This document shows, piece after piece, positions 23,490 to 35,942 of a DNA stretch of 64,000 nucleotides. The stretch lies in NCBI GenBank assembly GCA_024345305.1, contig BRON01000010.1, forward strand, positions 1,054,001 to 1,118,000, in the 5' to 3' direction. The stretch comes from Mrakia gelida. Its lineage: Eukaryota; Basidiomycota; Tremellomycetes; Cystofilobasidiales; Mrakiaceae. The notes beneath the pieces were generated by a model. The model searched no databases, was not told where the DNA came from, and saw only the letters and a list, made by a program, of their open reading frames with translations. A program made the position numbers and the translations under genes. Positions within the stretch are counted from its first letter, which is position 1. Every line of letters begins with the position of its first letter.

Positions 23490-23940
23490 TTTTTCGAGCT
23501 TGATGAGCGAGAGATGATGGTGGTTGGGAGAGAGGTAGGTTCTGAGCTCGAACAGTTTGCTGAAGAATCGAAATTGCTGGGCTGAAAGTGACAAAGACTT
23601 CGAAGCTCGAAGCTCACCAATCTTGTCCTCCACCTCCTCCTCCCTTGCCTCTCACCTCCATCTTGGCTCCTCAGTCCCGTCCCCCTCCCATCTCTCCCTT
23701 CTAGCTCACTTCGATGGGTACCTCGAATCATTACTCTGGCCTGGAAGCACTCAAGAACGTTAATCAAACTCGTTCCTGGCCGACGTGCTAGCTCTGTTTT
23801 CTCTCGATCCCAACTGATCTCGCTCGACCTCGTCCATTCGCATCCCTTCGCCGTGCTCTCGCTCTCCAACAGAGAGGCACAGGGACTTCAACCTCGAACC
23901 ACCACCTTCCCTCCCTTCTCATCATACACGTCCTCGTTCC
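23490..23940. other. Divergent promoter region, SDO1 / plus-strand gene
   Basis: It holds the probable missing first exon of SDO1 (in-frame IKLEK-like sequence just upstream of 23489) and the 5' flank of the gene at 23941. Confidence 0.35.
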
Positions 23941-26836
23941 ATGTCTCCTTCCCCTTTCCCTTCTCCCAAGTCTTCGCTCGCCCAACGAAGGAATCCTCCC
24001 CCTCCCCTCGACTTCCCCTCCACCCCTCTCCTCTTCTCGCCTCCCATCCCTCAAAACAGCAGCCAATCATCTTCGAACTCCACAAAACGGATCGATAGGA
24101 GCTGGTCGCTGGCTTCAATCCCCATCTTTCTCGACCAGGGAGAAGGAGAGGACGACGGAGAGGGAGAGAGCGGAGGAGGAGGAGGAGGGAGTGCTCGCTT
24201 CCTCAGGTTCGAAGACTTCAGCTCGGACGACCCTGTTTCCCCTATCAGTCGCTCCTCGGATCACTTCCGACCTTCAAAAGCTCACCTCATCCCAGAAGAC
24301 GTCGACCACGAGGATACAGCCTACTCAGCAGCTCCCATCCCTTCACCTCGCCGAGCGTATCGATCCCTCGGTCCCTCCTCCTCGTCCAACAACAACAAAG
24401 GTCGACGAGCTCCTCTCACTCCCAACGACGAGGATGCTCGAGGGATGATGCTCAGGAGGGACTCAGCAGCTTCGTCAGCAACCGACTCGAGCACCTCGGG
24501 GGCGTCTACGGGGACGTTGGTAGGGCTGGGGATGAGGAGGGACGAGTCGGACGGCGCGATCAGTCTCGCAGGAACGTTCGGAGGTCGGAAGGGAAGTCTT
24601 CAAGACGACTTCCACGACGAGGAGGATCAGGAGTTCGTGGATAAAAGAGAGGCCGACAGAATGAGCATGTTCTCGCTGTCGGAGTACTACGGCCGGGAGG
24701 ACGAGGCAGGATCGTTGGGATGAGGAGGGAGAGTCGAAGAGGAGGACGAGGATGAAGCAGGAAAGCAGGAGCTTCTCGACAACGACTGGAACCTCGGTCG
24801 ACCCATCGACCCTCCTCCTATTAACCCCTTAGACGACCGGACTTCCTCACTCGACATTCCTTTCCTCCCTCCCTCCAACTCGTCCAAGACCATCGTCCCT
24901 CGCTCGGACTCACCCTCACCCTCCTCCTCGCCCAACTCCTCTCCCTCGAGCCGCTTGACGAGATCCAAACCACCACCTCCTCCAATCACTACCCTCCGAC
25001 CTCGTTCACCATCTCCAAACCTCCCCGACTTCCTTCGGAGCGCTCCCTCGACGCCAGACACGCCCTCGCCCTCGCCAGCAGCTCGATTCAACCTCTCCCT
25101 CCCGTCCGCCGCTCTTTCCGCCTCGACTCGGACTTCGATCTCCTCCCACTCGTCGTCGTCGACTCCGGACGGCAAGGTCTCTGGTCATCGACCCTCGTCG
25201 AGCTACTCTGGACCTCGGAACTCGAGATCGTCGATGCTCGTTCAGCAAGGGAGGGACATCTCCATCGACATTTGGATCGACCGTACGTCTCTCTCTTTCT
25301 TCTTCCCTGGGCTAGGAACTCGAGCTGATCACGCGTCGTCTCTCTCGTGGTGCGATCTCCCACAGAGGAAGGCTTCCGAGCGATCCGTCCTCGCCTCAGC
25401 TTCACTCGCTACAGTCCTCCTTCGCCCTACGCGTCCCTCTCCTCCTCGACGGGAACTCTTCAAAAGCAGCAAGGACACCAACGAGCTCGCTCTTCGTCGT
25501 TCGGATCGGGCAACAGGAACTCGACGGACATGACGTCTCCAACTGGGTTCTTCGAGTTTGGGATGAAGAAGAGGCAATCGTGGGCTTTTCATCACGCTGT
25601 TCGTCGTCGCTCTTTTCCTTATTCGCTTCCCCTAGGCCTCGGCCTGACTTCTTCACCCTCTCTATCCCACAGGTACTCGACAAGTCTCCCGTTCTTCGAC
25701 GTCTCACCCTCAGCGACGACGATTCCAAGGACTTCCTTTCGAGGCAAGGCGATCTTTCGGTCAGGTCGAACGGAGTTTACACGCTGAAGGGATCGGAGGA
25801 TAAGGGATCCCTGGAGTGGAAGTTCGAGTACGAGGTCGATGATCGGATCTCCTCAGCAGGGAAGATCATCGCCGGGGAGAAGGTTCGTTCTCGATCTTGT
25901 TCTTTCCGTCGACGTGTCGAACAAAATGAGATCACTCACGCAGCTTTCTCTTCGGTCCTTCGACAGGTTCTCACTCCCATCTCCTTTTCCTGTGCACCCG
26001 AGCTCCTCGATCGCCGTCGAGGAAAGAAGCCAGGCTTCCTCAGCGTCGTAAAAAAGACCGTCGTCCTCCCCAACCTCGTCTCGGAGAAGCTCGAGGCTCC
26101 CTCCCTCCCCTCGCTCTCCTCGCCAACCTACTCCTCCGGAAGCAGCCCTCTTTCCTCCACTGTATCTCTCGGCGCTTCTACCTCGACGAAGGATGCCCAT
26201 TCGTCCTCCCTCTCCCGAACGATGGACGCGATCGCGAAGGCCGTTTCGTCTCCCTCCAACTCTCGACCCTCAACTTCGAACGGCAGCACTCCCTCGGCTC
26301 CAACCTCCTCTCGACCAGTCACTCCTTCCTCCCGAACACGTCAACCCTCTCACGGAACCTACCTCTCTGCCACTCCTCCCCTCACAGCACCCCTTCCTCT
26401 CCCCTCAGACGCAACCTCGAAACTCGTTCAACCTCGAAAACGATCCGCTTCGCTCTCGGCTCGACTTCGTCCCTTCACCCCACCCAGCACCTCCCCACTC
26501 CCACCTCCTACCATCCCAGCCGAGTTCGTCAACAACAGCAACAGTCCCCACTCGCGAGGCTCTTCCTCCCACAACCAACAAACCGCTCCTCACGCGTTCG
26601 GAACATCCAAGCGCGTCGTCGCCGTCGCTCCCCTCCCCTTCGTCCCTCCTGCTCATCCTCCTCCCGCTCAACCCGAGCTCGGAGGAGGAAGGCAGGTTCA
26701 GTTCAAATCCAGTGCGATGGGACTGGGATCGTCGATGGGGATGTCTTCAGGAGCGAGCAGGAGACCTGGTGGTGTTTTGAAGGGTTCAGGGAAAGGACGA
26801 CCTGCGACGGCCGATACTCCCAAAACTCGCTTCTAA
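23941..26836 (+). CDS. Large Ser/Pro-rich fungal protein interrupted by an in-frame TGA
   Basis: The ATG at 23941 begins a long low-complexity N-terminal region (MSPSPFPSPKSSLAQRR). The frame stays open to a TGA at 24721-24723, directly after DRMSMFSLSEYYGREDEAG, and continues in the same frame (EEEDEDEAGKQELLDNDW) to the donor at about 25283. Later exons give QEGFRAIRPRLSFTRYSP, VLRRLTLSDDDSKDFLSRQG, NGVYTLKGSEDKGSLEWKFE, VDDRISSAGKIIAGEK and VLTPISFSCAPELLDRRRGK, then a long Ser/Thr/Pro tail to TAA 26834-26836. The folded block of about 100 residues (RLTLS...APELL...VVLPNLVSEKL) looks conserved, but I cannot name it. The stop could be an assembly error, a readthrough codon, or the border of a shorter first gene. 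Confidence 0.6.
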
Positions 26837-27248
26837 CAATCCTCCTCTAGGAGCTCAAGTGCATATCCCCTAATGTCTAATACCCTCTCCATCTAGTTAC
26901 TCGATCCTATCTACCTACCTCACACTCGCTTTGGCTTCCCTTTCTCGTTCTCCTGATCTCCAGTTTGTACTCGTCGCCCAACTTGTTAACGCTTCCTCCT
27001 TGCTCTATCTTGCTGCTCGCTCGTTCGCTCACTCTCCTTCCTGTTTGTCCTATCGTTGCTTTCTTCCTCTCCTCTTACTCGATCCTGTTGTTATCGTCCT
27101 CTTGTTCTAACCCGCCTGATTTCTCACTCGCTCGTTCGCTTTCGCTTTTGCACCCTTCTTGGATTTACATGCTCCTTCTCTCCTTGCCCTTGCGGTTCTG
27201 ATGGACGAAAGAGATGAGAGAGGGTATCGTCATAAGATCGTGAAGAGG
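26837..27248. other. Convergent intergenic region
   Basis: This pyrimidine-rich spacer lies between two convergent genes. Nothing specific is seen. Confidence 0.45.
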
Positions 27249-30063
27249 TCAAACTGCTGAATCTAATTCTCGCTTGACGAGACGCTCGAAGGCGGAGTCT
27301 GTGAAAAGACGAGAACGAGAAAGAGGTCAGCGAGAGAAAGACGACGAGAGACAGAAATCGAGAAGAGACTGACCCTTCCACTCTCCCTGCTCCAACTCCC
27401 TAAACAGCCTCGCCTCGGCGATCCCGTAGATACCACCGTTCCCACTGAGAGCTTCCTCCTCCGTCGCGACTTCGACGGACGACGTGACCATTTCTGCTCG
27501 AAGTTGGCGAGGAACGTCGAGGGATGAGGATGGTGGAGGAGCGACGAGGGATCGGCCTTGGAGAACCGCTTGAAGTTCCGACGCGTCGGGATCGTATCTG
27601 TAGAGGAGACAGTCTCGGTCAGCAGGAGCGAAACATCGAACTTGGAGGAGAGAAGAAAGAGGACGCACAGGCGATGCTCGAGGGTTCGAAGGATGGCGAT
27701 GCCTGGAAAGAGAATAGGTTCGCGCGGTCAGGACGCATCAAGAGAAAGCTGAGACAAGAAGCCCAATGACTCACAGGTCCTGAAAATGAACGCGTCCCCG
27801 TCGAGAAAGATCTGATCCCAAACTCGACTCGCAACGTCGAACGGCAGCTGCTCGATGAACATCGTCCGGAACCAGGTCTCGGGTATCTTGACTCCGTTGC
27901 TCATTAGATTGTAGTAGACTGATCGAACGAGGAGAGAAGGGAAGTCAGCGACAGTCGAGTGAGGGAGAGGACGAGGGACGCGAACGGACCTTTGGGCAGC
28001 GCGTCGGAACCTGGACGGAGAGCAAACCAAGTCAGCCTCGACGTCGACGAGTCGAGAGGGTAAGAACCAGCTCACAGAGAGTGTTGAGAACTCGATAATA
28101 CGCCTGCTGTTCAGCGGTAGAGCCGGGGTCGTAGAAGGCGCGAAGGCAGCCGGAAGACGAGAGGAGGTTGAGGAGAGTCTTCCAAGCTGCGAGATGAAGA
28201 CGCAAAGGAAGATCAGCGCGGCTAACACGTGAACTCAAAGAGGAGGAACCTTACCTGACTGAGGAGGCATGTTGAGGAGAAGCGTAGCGGCCAAAAGATG
28301 AACTCCCGACGCGTACGAGAGACCCTCATCCGAACGAGCCTGCGAAAATAACGAGGTTTCGTCAGCTCGAGAAGGTCCAAAAGAGCTTTACACGCGAGAA
28401 GAAAGGTTGCTCACCACCACCCAAGCTCCAAGGAACTCCCTCAACCCAGCGTACATCGCTCCGTCCTTCCTGAAGAGCTTGAGTCCAGGATACGCCGACG
28501 ACGCGTCCTTCTCCAGCTCTACGAGAACCTTCTTCGGGAAGGCTTGCCTCTCCAGCGAGATTTCGAACCGACGAACGTGACTAGCGTAGGAGGCTGAGGA
28601 ACCGCAGAGACAGAAAGGATGGCGTCAGCTTCGACTCTCTCGTCGACCTGACGAACGCGAGGAGGGACGCCCGAGGACTGAACGAGCGGGTCTCCTCTGA
28701 TGCTCAGCCCCAGACAGCAGCTCGCAAGAGTGCTTCAGAGAGCCATCGACTCCCTCCCTCCCCTTCAGCAGCTCGAGAAGACGGACTCACCAGACGACAA
28801 GCCCAACTTGTTCCCTCCCACCCTCTCCCACAGATCTCCTCGATACCGCGGCGGAATCCCCTCCCACCAAACCGCCCTCAGCCGAGAGTCCGCTGCTACC
28901 GACGTCCGAGGACTTTTGAGGATCGACTGAGTCCAAGTTGGGAGCAGAGCAGCTTGATGAGCAGCTCTAGCTTCGCGAGCTTCCTTGAGCGCGAGTTTCC
29001 GTTGTTTCTCTGAGGAGACCGACGAGAACCACGAGTAAGAGGGATGAAAAGAGGGAGTCAGTCGGAAGAAAGATCATCTTCGAGGGTGGGAAGAGTGATG
29101 CGAGGAAGAGCGAGGCGAAGAGAGCTGTCGAGGGAACGGAGGAGGGAAGAGGGAAGGAAGGAGAGCTGAGCTCGAGGTGAAGGGTCGAACCGTGTTGAGC
29201 GCTCGTTTTCATCATCTTCTCCCAATCCTTCAGATGTCGCATGTCCTCCTCTCGATCCTTCGGAGGAAGATACACCGGTCTGAGAGAAAGAGAGAGACCA
29301 AGCAAGGTCAGTGTTGTTCGCAGGAGACGAGGCAGATGAATGATGCACGAGGTCGAGCTCACCTCGTCTTCGACATGACCTGCTCGAACTTCGAAGGACC
29401 TGACGAGTGCTTCCCCAAACCAGGTTGAGGTGAAGGTTTCCTAGACGAGGTAGCCGAGCTGGTTACTGAGAGGCCATTGGAGTTAGAGGAAGAGGAGGTT
29501 GAGGCTGTGGGTTGTTCTGGCGGAGGAGAGGAGACGACCGGGATGGGGATGGTTCGAGAGAGAGGAGAGGGAGCAACGACCGTTGGAGGTTGTTGAACCT
29601 GAAGGGAGTTCCTCTTGGATCCCGTAGGAGTATTAGACAACGATCCATTCCTTCCGTGACCTAGAGGAGGGGAGGATATCGAAGCTGGACGACCTCCTAA
29701 GCTGATGCGAGGTGAATGAGCTCGAGCCTGCCACGAAGACCGTTTCTCCTTCTTGTTTTCCTCTAACGATCCTCCAGAGCCTCCTGAGGTCCCGTTGACA
29801 GGGTGGGAGGGAGGGTCTTCTGAGATGGCGATGTCCTCGAAAGGGATGGAGGTGAAGTCGTCCTCTGACTCGTGGGGAGCTCGACTCGTACGAGAGGCAG
29901 GGGTGGGTGTGCTGGGATCGGAGGAAGGAGACGACCCTCGAGGTGAGGTTGAACGACGGGAGGAGGACGCTGAGGAGGTGGAGGCAGCTGAGGAGGCTCG
30001 GTTGAACGACGGTAGCGGTGGTGGCGAAGGAAGAGGATGCGCTTCTACGTCGGCGGAGGACAT
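27249..30063 (-). CDS. TBC-domain (Rab GAP-like) protein with degenerate catalytic fingers
   Basis: The ATG at 30061-30063 starts a long Ser/Pro-rich N-terminus (MSSADVEAHPLPSPPPLP), then PVYLPPKDREEDMRHLKDWE and a coiled segment. The TBC domain follows: WWEGIPPRYRGDLWERVGGN, SYASHVRRFEISLERQ, LEKDASSAYPGLKLF, MYAGLREFLGAWVVARSDEG, LSYASGVHLLAATLLLNM, AWKTLLNLL, VKIPETWFRTMFIEQLPFD, VASRVWDQIFLDGDAFIF and a C-terminal helix ending in ERLVKRELDSAV at TGA 27249. The layout resembles TBC1D12/14-type proteins. The arginine finger motif IxxDxxR reads LEKDASS and the glutamine finger YxQG reads YASG, so both GAP residues appear to be lost. A scaffold or Rab-binding role is inferred. Confidence 0.85.
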
Positions 30064-30362
30064 GCGAAAGAAGGGAGGGGAGGACGAGGGAAGGAAGGAG
30101 ACGAAGATGAAGTTGGGAGGAGGTCGACAGAGCTGGCCGCCGCGACCCTCCTTCCTTCCCTCTTTCAGCCAGGGTCAGACCGCGAGGAAAAGTTTGCCCC
30201 TCATGTTTTTGGGATTTAGATGTCCCTGATACCGAATCATGAATACCGAACCTATATAACAACCGGAAAAGTCTACGAAAACTCTGTCGCGTCCTCGTCT
30301 CCTCGCGCGACGACGACCCTTTTTACTTCACTCCCATGGACCCAAAACGAACGAAACTGAAA

Positions 30363-33331
30363 CTACTTGGGAACATACTTCAACGTCAAAGGAAGAGCCT
30401 GCGACGTTCCCTTGTAGATGGGGATCTGAGTGCTTCCCGAGGGAAGGGTCGACGCGGAGAACGCGGTCACTCCTCCCAAAGAGATAGTGCCGTCGGCGGC
30501 CTGAGGGGTACGAGCGAAGGACGAAAACATCAGTACGAGATACTGGATAAGGATGAGAAGTGGGGGTGACTGACGATCAAGAATTCAGACCCAGCGGTGT
30601 TGGCAGCAGAGCAAGAGAGGAGGTTGGTGTCGGCCGCGACAGTGCACAATCCCTTGGAGGAAGTGAGAGTTACGGCTCCTCCGATGATGGTCTTGGGGGT
30701 GAAGCCAGCGCTGGAGGAGCGACGCGAGATGCGAGAAGAAGGCCGGTCAGCTCTCTTTGCTTGTCGACGCGTCGCACTCGGTCGCCTCTCGAATTTCTCT
30801 TCCAGTCAAACTCACCAAGTTCCACCCTTGTACCAAGTACCACCAGAGATGACACAAGTTCCAGTGGGAATGGTTCCGTTGGAGTCAAGAGCGTAGATGA
30901 ATCCTGAGGTCGAGTTGGAGACGGGGATCGCAGGGATCGTCTGGATCGAAGAGCGAACAAGGAACGAGATCAGCGCCCGTGTCTCTTCTCACTCTCGATA
31001 AGGTCTGGAGAGAAACTTACCTGGTACTTGGGGTACCACTTGATTCCAGTGCTGAGCGAGAGAAAGCACCCAGGAGACGAAAAACGGAGGGTCAGCGCCG
31101 CGTCTTCGAACAAGACAAAGTTGAAGCGAACACTCACGAAGGACAGGTCGAAAGCGATCCAACGAGAGCAGCAGGGACGAAGTCTCCATCGATAACACTT
31201 CCTCGTCCAGCGTAGTGGTACCTGATACAATCAACAAGCAGTTAGTTTGTGCTCTTTCGTCGCGATGCGAAAGGTCGACGAGCTAGCGAGAATCGGAACT
31301 CACCAAAGTTCGTTTAGAACACCACCACTAGCACAGTTGACGTTGATCTCGTAACCATGAGCAGCCTTGATGGCTCCCTGGATCTGAGCGAGACTGTAGG
31401 TGGCGTTGAAGGAGGGCACTATCCCAGCGGCGGTGAGGACTTCGTAGGAGTTCAGGCTCTGATGGAGCTCGACGGCTCGTCGGAAGAAGTAGACGACTTC
31501 CTTTTGGGGGGTGTACTGGAGGAAAAGAGGAGAGGGTGGAGTCAGGGAAATTTTCTTGGACAGGAAGAGAGAGAGGGAAGAGGATGAAGGGAAGAAGAGA
31601 GAGGGAAGAGGAGGGAGGGAAGAAGAGGGAGGGAAGAAGAGGGATCAACTCACGTCGGCGAAGCATCTGGGCTCCAAGCTCGAGATGCACTGGAGAAGGG
31701 AGGGTCGATATCAAGGAAGGTCGGACGAGTCTGTTGATGTCTCCCTGAGGTCGTAACAAACTACTTACAGTAGCGTGCTGGAAAAGGAAAGAAAACCAAA
31801 ATCGAGTCAGGACGCGTCGAACGAACGTGGCGACGACGAAACGAGGCCAAAAGCAAGTCTCACCTTGTTCAACTCGTGGCTCCAGAAAGACTCATCGTCT
31901 CCCGAGTAATCCCTGCAATCGATCAGGAGGTCAAGGCGTCAATTCAAAACTGGTCTCTGCGAGACAAGAACGAACGTTCTCTCGCTCGTTCGTCCCAAAA
32001 AACGACAACGAAAAAGTGACTCACTTCCAGTACTTCTGCATGTACGCGAGTAGATCAGTCTGCTCGTACTGAGTAAGGATGGCGGTGATGTTGGAGTACT
32101 CCCTGGAAGGAGCGCAGGAGGCTTCGTAGGTTCCGTCGCAGTTCTGATCGAGGAGAAACGGAGCGAGGGAGAGGTCAGCTCGACGTCGAGAGAGAAGGAG
32201 AAGGCGACTCACATCAGGCCAGAGTCCATGAACGGTCCAGGCGTCTTCGGGTCCAGTGGAGTCAGCTCCGGTGTCCCAGAACCTGTTGAGGAAAAGAGGA
32301 GGAAAGGCGCAGAGCGAGGCGACGAGGGTCAGTTGCTCGTGTCTTTCTCGTTTCGGTTTCGGGCGTTGCAAAGAACGATATAACTCACTCGGTAGAGAGA
32401 AGGTGACCTCCGGGGTTGGTGTTGCAGCAGGTATCCCTAGAAAACAAAAGACAAGAAGAGTCGGGTAAGCGAACGAGAACAACGAGGACGACGCGTCTCT
32501 CTTCGCCAAAACAAAACGATTCACTCACGACGAAGCCAACGAAGCAGCAGTGCACGAAAGCTCAAACTGAGAGGCAGGAGAAGCGCAGACCGAGACTCCC
32601 TGGGAAGGGAGAGGATCTGATCCACCAACGGGGATGGTCTGAGCGCCCAGCAACAAATCACGAAGGTCAGCTCTGCTCTGCTCTTCGTCCTTTGATCGCG
32701 AGGGACTCACGGAGGAAGCAGCAGCAGGAGCCGAAGAGGAAGCGACGACGACGCTGGAGATGAAGGTCGAGGTAGGAGTAGGAGCAGCTGACGAGATGGA
32801 AGTTGAGGTCGAGGTCGAGACGGGCGAGGACTGAACCGAGGAGGTCGTCGAAGTGAACGCGATGGCCGTCGAGGAGGTCTTGATAGCGGAGGACGAAGTC
32901 TTTGAGGCCTGTTTGAGAAATGAAGTAGAAAAGGGAAGTCGGCGAAGAAGATACGCAAGGGGACGATGCGAAGAGGAGGGAGGAAGGGAGGGAAGAAAAA
33001 ACGCACAGAGGCCGACGAGATCGAGCTCGAAGCAGAGGGAGTCGAAGGGTATCCAGGAGGGTTTCGTCCTCCATGAAGCAACCTGCACTCCAAAACACAG
33101 GTCAGCCAGCTCCTTCGACGGACCAAAGAACGAAGCGAGAACTCACCTATAGAACCAAAGCTCCAAAGCAGACCACCAATGCTTCAAACCATCGAGCCAG
33201 GATCCATCGCTCGAAACCGAAGTCTGAGCTTGAGTCGAAGCGTCGGTAGTGGGAGCAGCAGAGACTGAAACGGCCAGAACAACGAAGAGGAGAGCGAGAG
33301 CTGGGAGGAGGAAGGTTGAGGTGGACCTCAT
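30363..33331 (-). CDS. Secreted or vacuolar ribonuclease T2 with C-terminal extension
   Basis: The ATG at 33329-33331 opens a signal peptide (MRSTSTFLLPALALLFVVLA), followed by a Ser/Thr-rich, probably O-glycosylated linker across several exons. The T2 core contains CASPASQFELSC, FWDTGADSTGPEDAWTVHGL (first catalytic motif HGLWP), NCDGTYEASCAPSREYSNI, LLAYMQKYWK and ESFWSHELNKHATC (second catalytic motif). Cysteines occur at the positions expected for family disulfides. The core is followed by VYFFRRAVELHQSLNSYEVL, YEINVNCASGGVLNELWYHY and a further domain (WYPKYQTIPAIPVSN, then TSGFIYALDSNGTIPTGTCV) to TAG 30363-30365, similar in position to the extension of yeast Rny1. The N-terminal Ser/Thr linker is longer than usual. 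Expected activity is non-specific RNA cleavage for nutrient salvage or stress. Confidence 0.9.
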
Positions 33332-33991
33332 TTTTGTCGAAGGGGGGAGGGAGTGAAGGAAGAGGGAGGGGAGAGGGAAGGTTGTCGTCGGAGAGGAAAA
33401 GAGGGAAAAGGGCAGAGCCGGTGTGTATATTTTCGGAAACAAGCAAGGGCCAAGGAAGGGGTCGATCAGCAATCTACAGACGCGGATCGTATGGGCGAGA
33501 GAGAAGTCAAAGTGCAGTGAAAACGGAGCTAGCGAGAGCGACGCGTTGCCCCGAAAGGCTGCACACGTTGGCCGTCGGACGCGTCGTGGGCTGTCACTGG
33601 TGTGGGTGAGTTCTCGTCCGAGATAAGGAGTGCGACGAGATCCAGCGGTAGACTGAAGGAGCAAACGAGGTCAGCTCGGAAGGAGGGAAACAGAGATGGG
33701 AGCAAAGGAGGGAGGAAACTCAGGAACGGACCCACGCGTCTCGATTCGAACGTGTTCCTCTCCCTCCTCCTCCCTCCCCCCTCCTTTGTCCTCCCTGAAT
33801 CCTCAGTCTTGGTACACACACTCGACTCGACTCACGAACGGTGGTGCCTCTGCCCTCTCCCGGCCCGACCAAAGCGATGGCGAAGTTTTCTCCACGCTGA
33901 GAGTGTCGAAGGGGTTTGGACTCTTCGACCTCGACTCGAACGAACCAACGAACGAGGGAAGACACGAACTCATCGATATCGAGGATACAAG
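33332..33991. other. Promoter region of the RNase T2 gene
   Basis: This 660-base gap is upstream of the secreted RNase and downstream of the BNA6-like gene. It contains several ACGCGT-type sites (33541, 33580, 33734). There is no convincing exon. Confidence 0.4.
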
Positions 33992-35787
33992 CTACTTCGC
34001 CTTAGGACGGATCTTGAGCGAGAAATCGATGTGCTGGACTGACTGTGAGTGCAGGTGGACAAGGGTGAAGAAGAAGGAGGAGGGGGATGGAGGTCAGCGA
34101 GGGAACGAAGAGGTGCGATCGGGAGGATGGAGGGGTGGGAGGATGGAGGAGAGATAACGAACCTGATGCACTGAGGAGGTGGAGATGATGTCGATGTCTG
34201 TTGAAATGGGGAGGAATGGGGAGGAAGAGAAGAGAAAGGGGAAGGTGAGCTGGGGCTTTCGACGGGTCCGTTTCAGGTCGATCTCGAACCCGCTCTTTCT
34301 CTCTCGCCTGCTTTCCCGGAACAAGAACGGTAAAGTTGAGAGCAAAAGGGGGTACTCACCATTGCTCAACCGTCCCTTCAAGTTCCCCTCCTCTACGTTC
34401 CCCGAACTCTCAATCAAGAACCCCTTCGTCGGCCCCTTCCCTCCTTGTTGCAGCTGAGCGGCCTTCCACTCCTCCTTCAACGTCCTCGCGGCAGAGAAGA
34501 GTTCCTCTCCCTCGAGGTTATCGAGCATGACGACGTCGGCTCCGGCAGCGATGGCTTCGCGAGCTTCTTCGAGGGACTGACACTCGACTTCGATGCGGAG
34601 GGAGAAACCGGAGATGGAGCGGGCTGAGAGGACGGCGGAGGTTATGGAGCCTGGGTGATGGAGCGGGAGGTTGGACGAACAGGTGGGCGAGGGAGGAGAA
34701 AGGGTGTTGAGTCGGGTGCGAAGGGTCGGAGCGGGTTGGGAGAGAAAGGAGGAGAGGCAGAGAGGGAGAGGGAGATGGTCAGCCTTTGGGCTCGAGCTCG
34801 ACGAAGCAAGCGCGCTGGGAGCCGAGAGAAGGTGAGTCGCAGTGAAAAGTGAAGAGAGCCTAGAATACGTACCCTTGGACCAGATGTGGTTATCCTTGAG
34901 CATCACCATGGACGAGAGGTCGTATCGATGAGCGTCGATTCCTCCGACGAGCATCCCGTATTTCTCGACGAGTCGGAAGCCTTTTTCAATGCAACGAAAA
35001 CACATCCAAAAGGAGAGACAAGTCAGCTCTCATTCCGACGCGTCTTTGAGCCAGAAAAGGACGAAGGAGAAAAGGAAAAAGTCGACCTCGTCCTCTCCGG
35101 CTTCACCCACCCGAATCTCAAAGGAAGGGATGAGGAACCGTCCAAGCTCACCAGGAGTCGTCTTCCTCGTCCCTGCTACAATCCCCTCGTACCCCTCCTT
35201 CCTAGCCAGCTCCAGCAGTCTCCTCGACTTGGTTGCGATCCCTGAGCATCGTGCTAGGGTGTTGAGGGCTACTCGTTCTCCGAGGAGGAGATGTCGAGCT
35301 GATCCTCGGACGGTTGCGATGTGGGTGATGGGGGTGAAGGTGGACGCTTCGGGGAGGTGCCATTGGACGCTGAGGGACGCATAAAGAGGTGGGGAGTCAG
35401 CTTGGGGCTGAGAGGAAGAGTAGGGAGAAAGGAAAGAGAAGAAGGGAGGAGGGAGAGGAGGACCGACGTGCAATCGAGTTGACGGAAGACCTCGTCGAAG
35501 AAGGGCACTCCTGCTAGGACGGCCTGAAGACACCCACACCATACAAAATCCCTATACGTTAGTAACCAGGACGATCGCTTCCTCCTCCCACTCGTTCTAC
35601 CTACCTCCTTATCCCCCTTCCCCAACAAATGAGCTTCCTGCTGCTCCTCTCCTACGACGAACCCTCCGTAATCGAACGAGGGAGTATCCTCAGCGAGCCA
35701 TTCAGTGATCTTGGTCTTCCAAGAAGGAGGAAGGAGATGGGAGTATACTCCGAGAGGGGCAGGTGGGGTAAAGGTCGTGGAGGTCAT
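33992..35787 (-). CDS. BNA6: Quinolinate phosphoribosyltransferase (nicotinate-nucleotide pyrophosphorylase, carboxylating)
   Basis: It converts quinolinate and PRPP to nicotinate mononucleotide in de novo NAD synthesis. The ATG at 35785-35787 gives [20 protein letters not shown]. Successive exons read [161 protein letters not shown], a short [12 protein letters not shown] exon and [14 protein letters not shown], with TAG 33992-33994. The catalytic [16 protein letters not shown] and MLDN motifs are intact, and the length is close to the usual 290-310 plus a short insertion. Introns are in phase throughout. Confidence 0.93.
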
Positions 35788-35942
35788 CCTGGTGGTTTGG
35801 AGGCAGGGCTGAGGAAGGAAGGAGGAAGGGAGGTCGAGCTCATCAAACGCACGCACGCAGCCCTCGGCCCTCCTTGAATTTCGTTCTCGTTCTCCTTCTA
35901 CCAGCTCCCCAACGACCAACAGCGACGTTTTCAGGACTCAGG

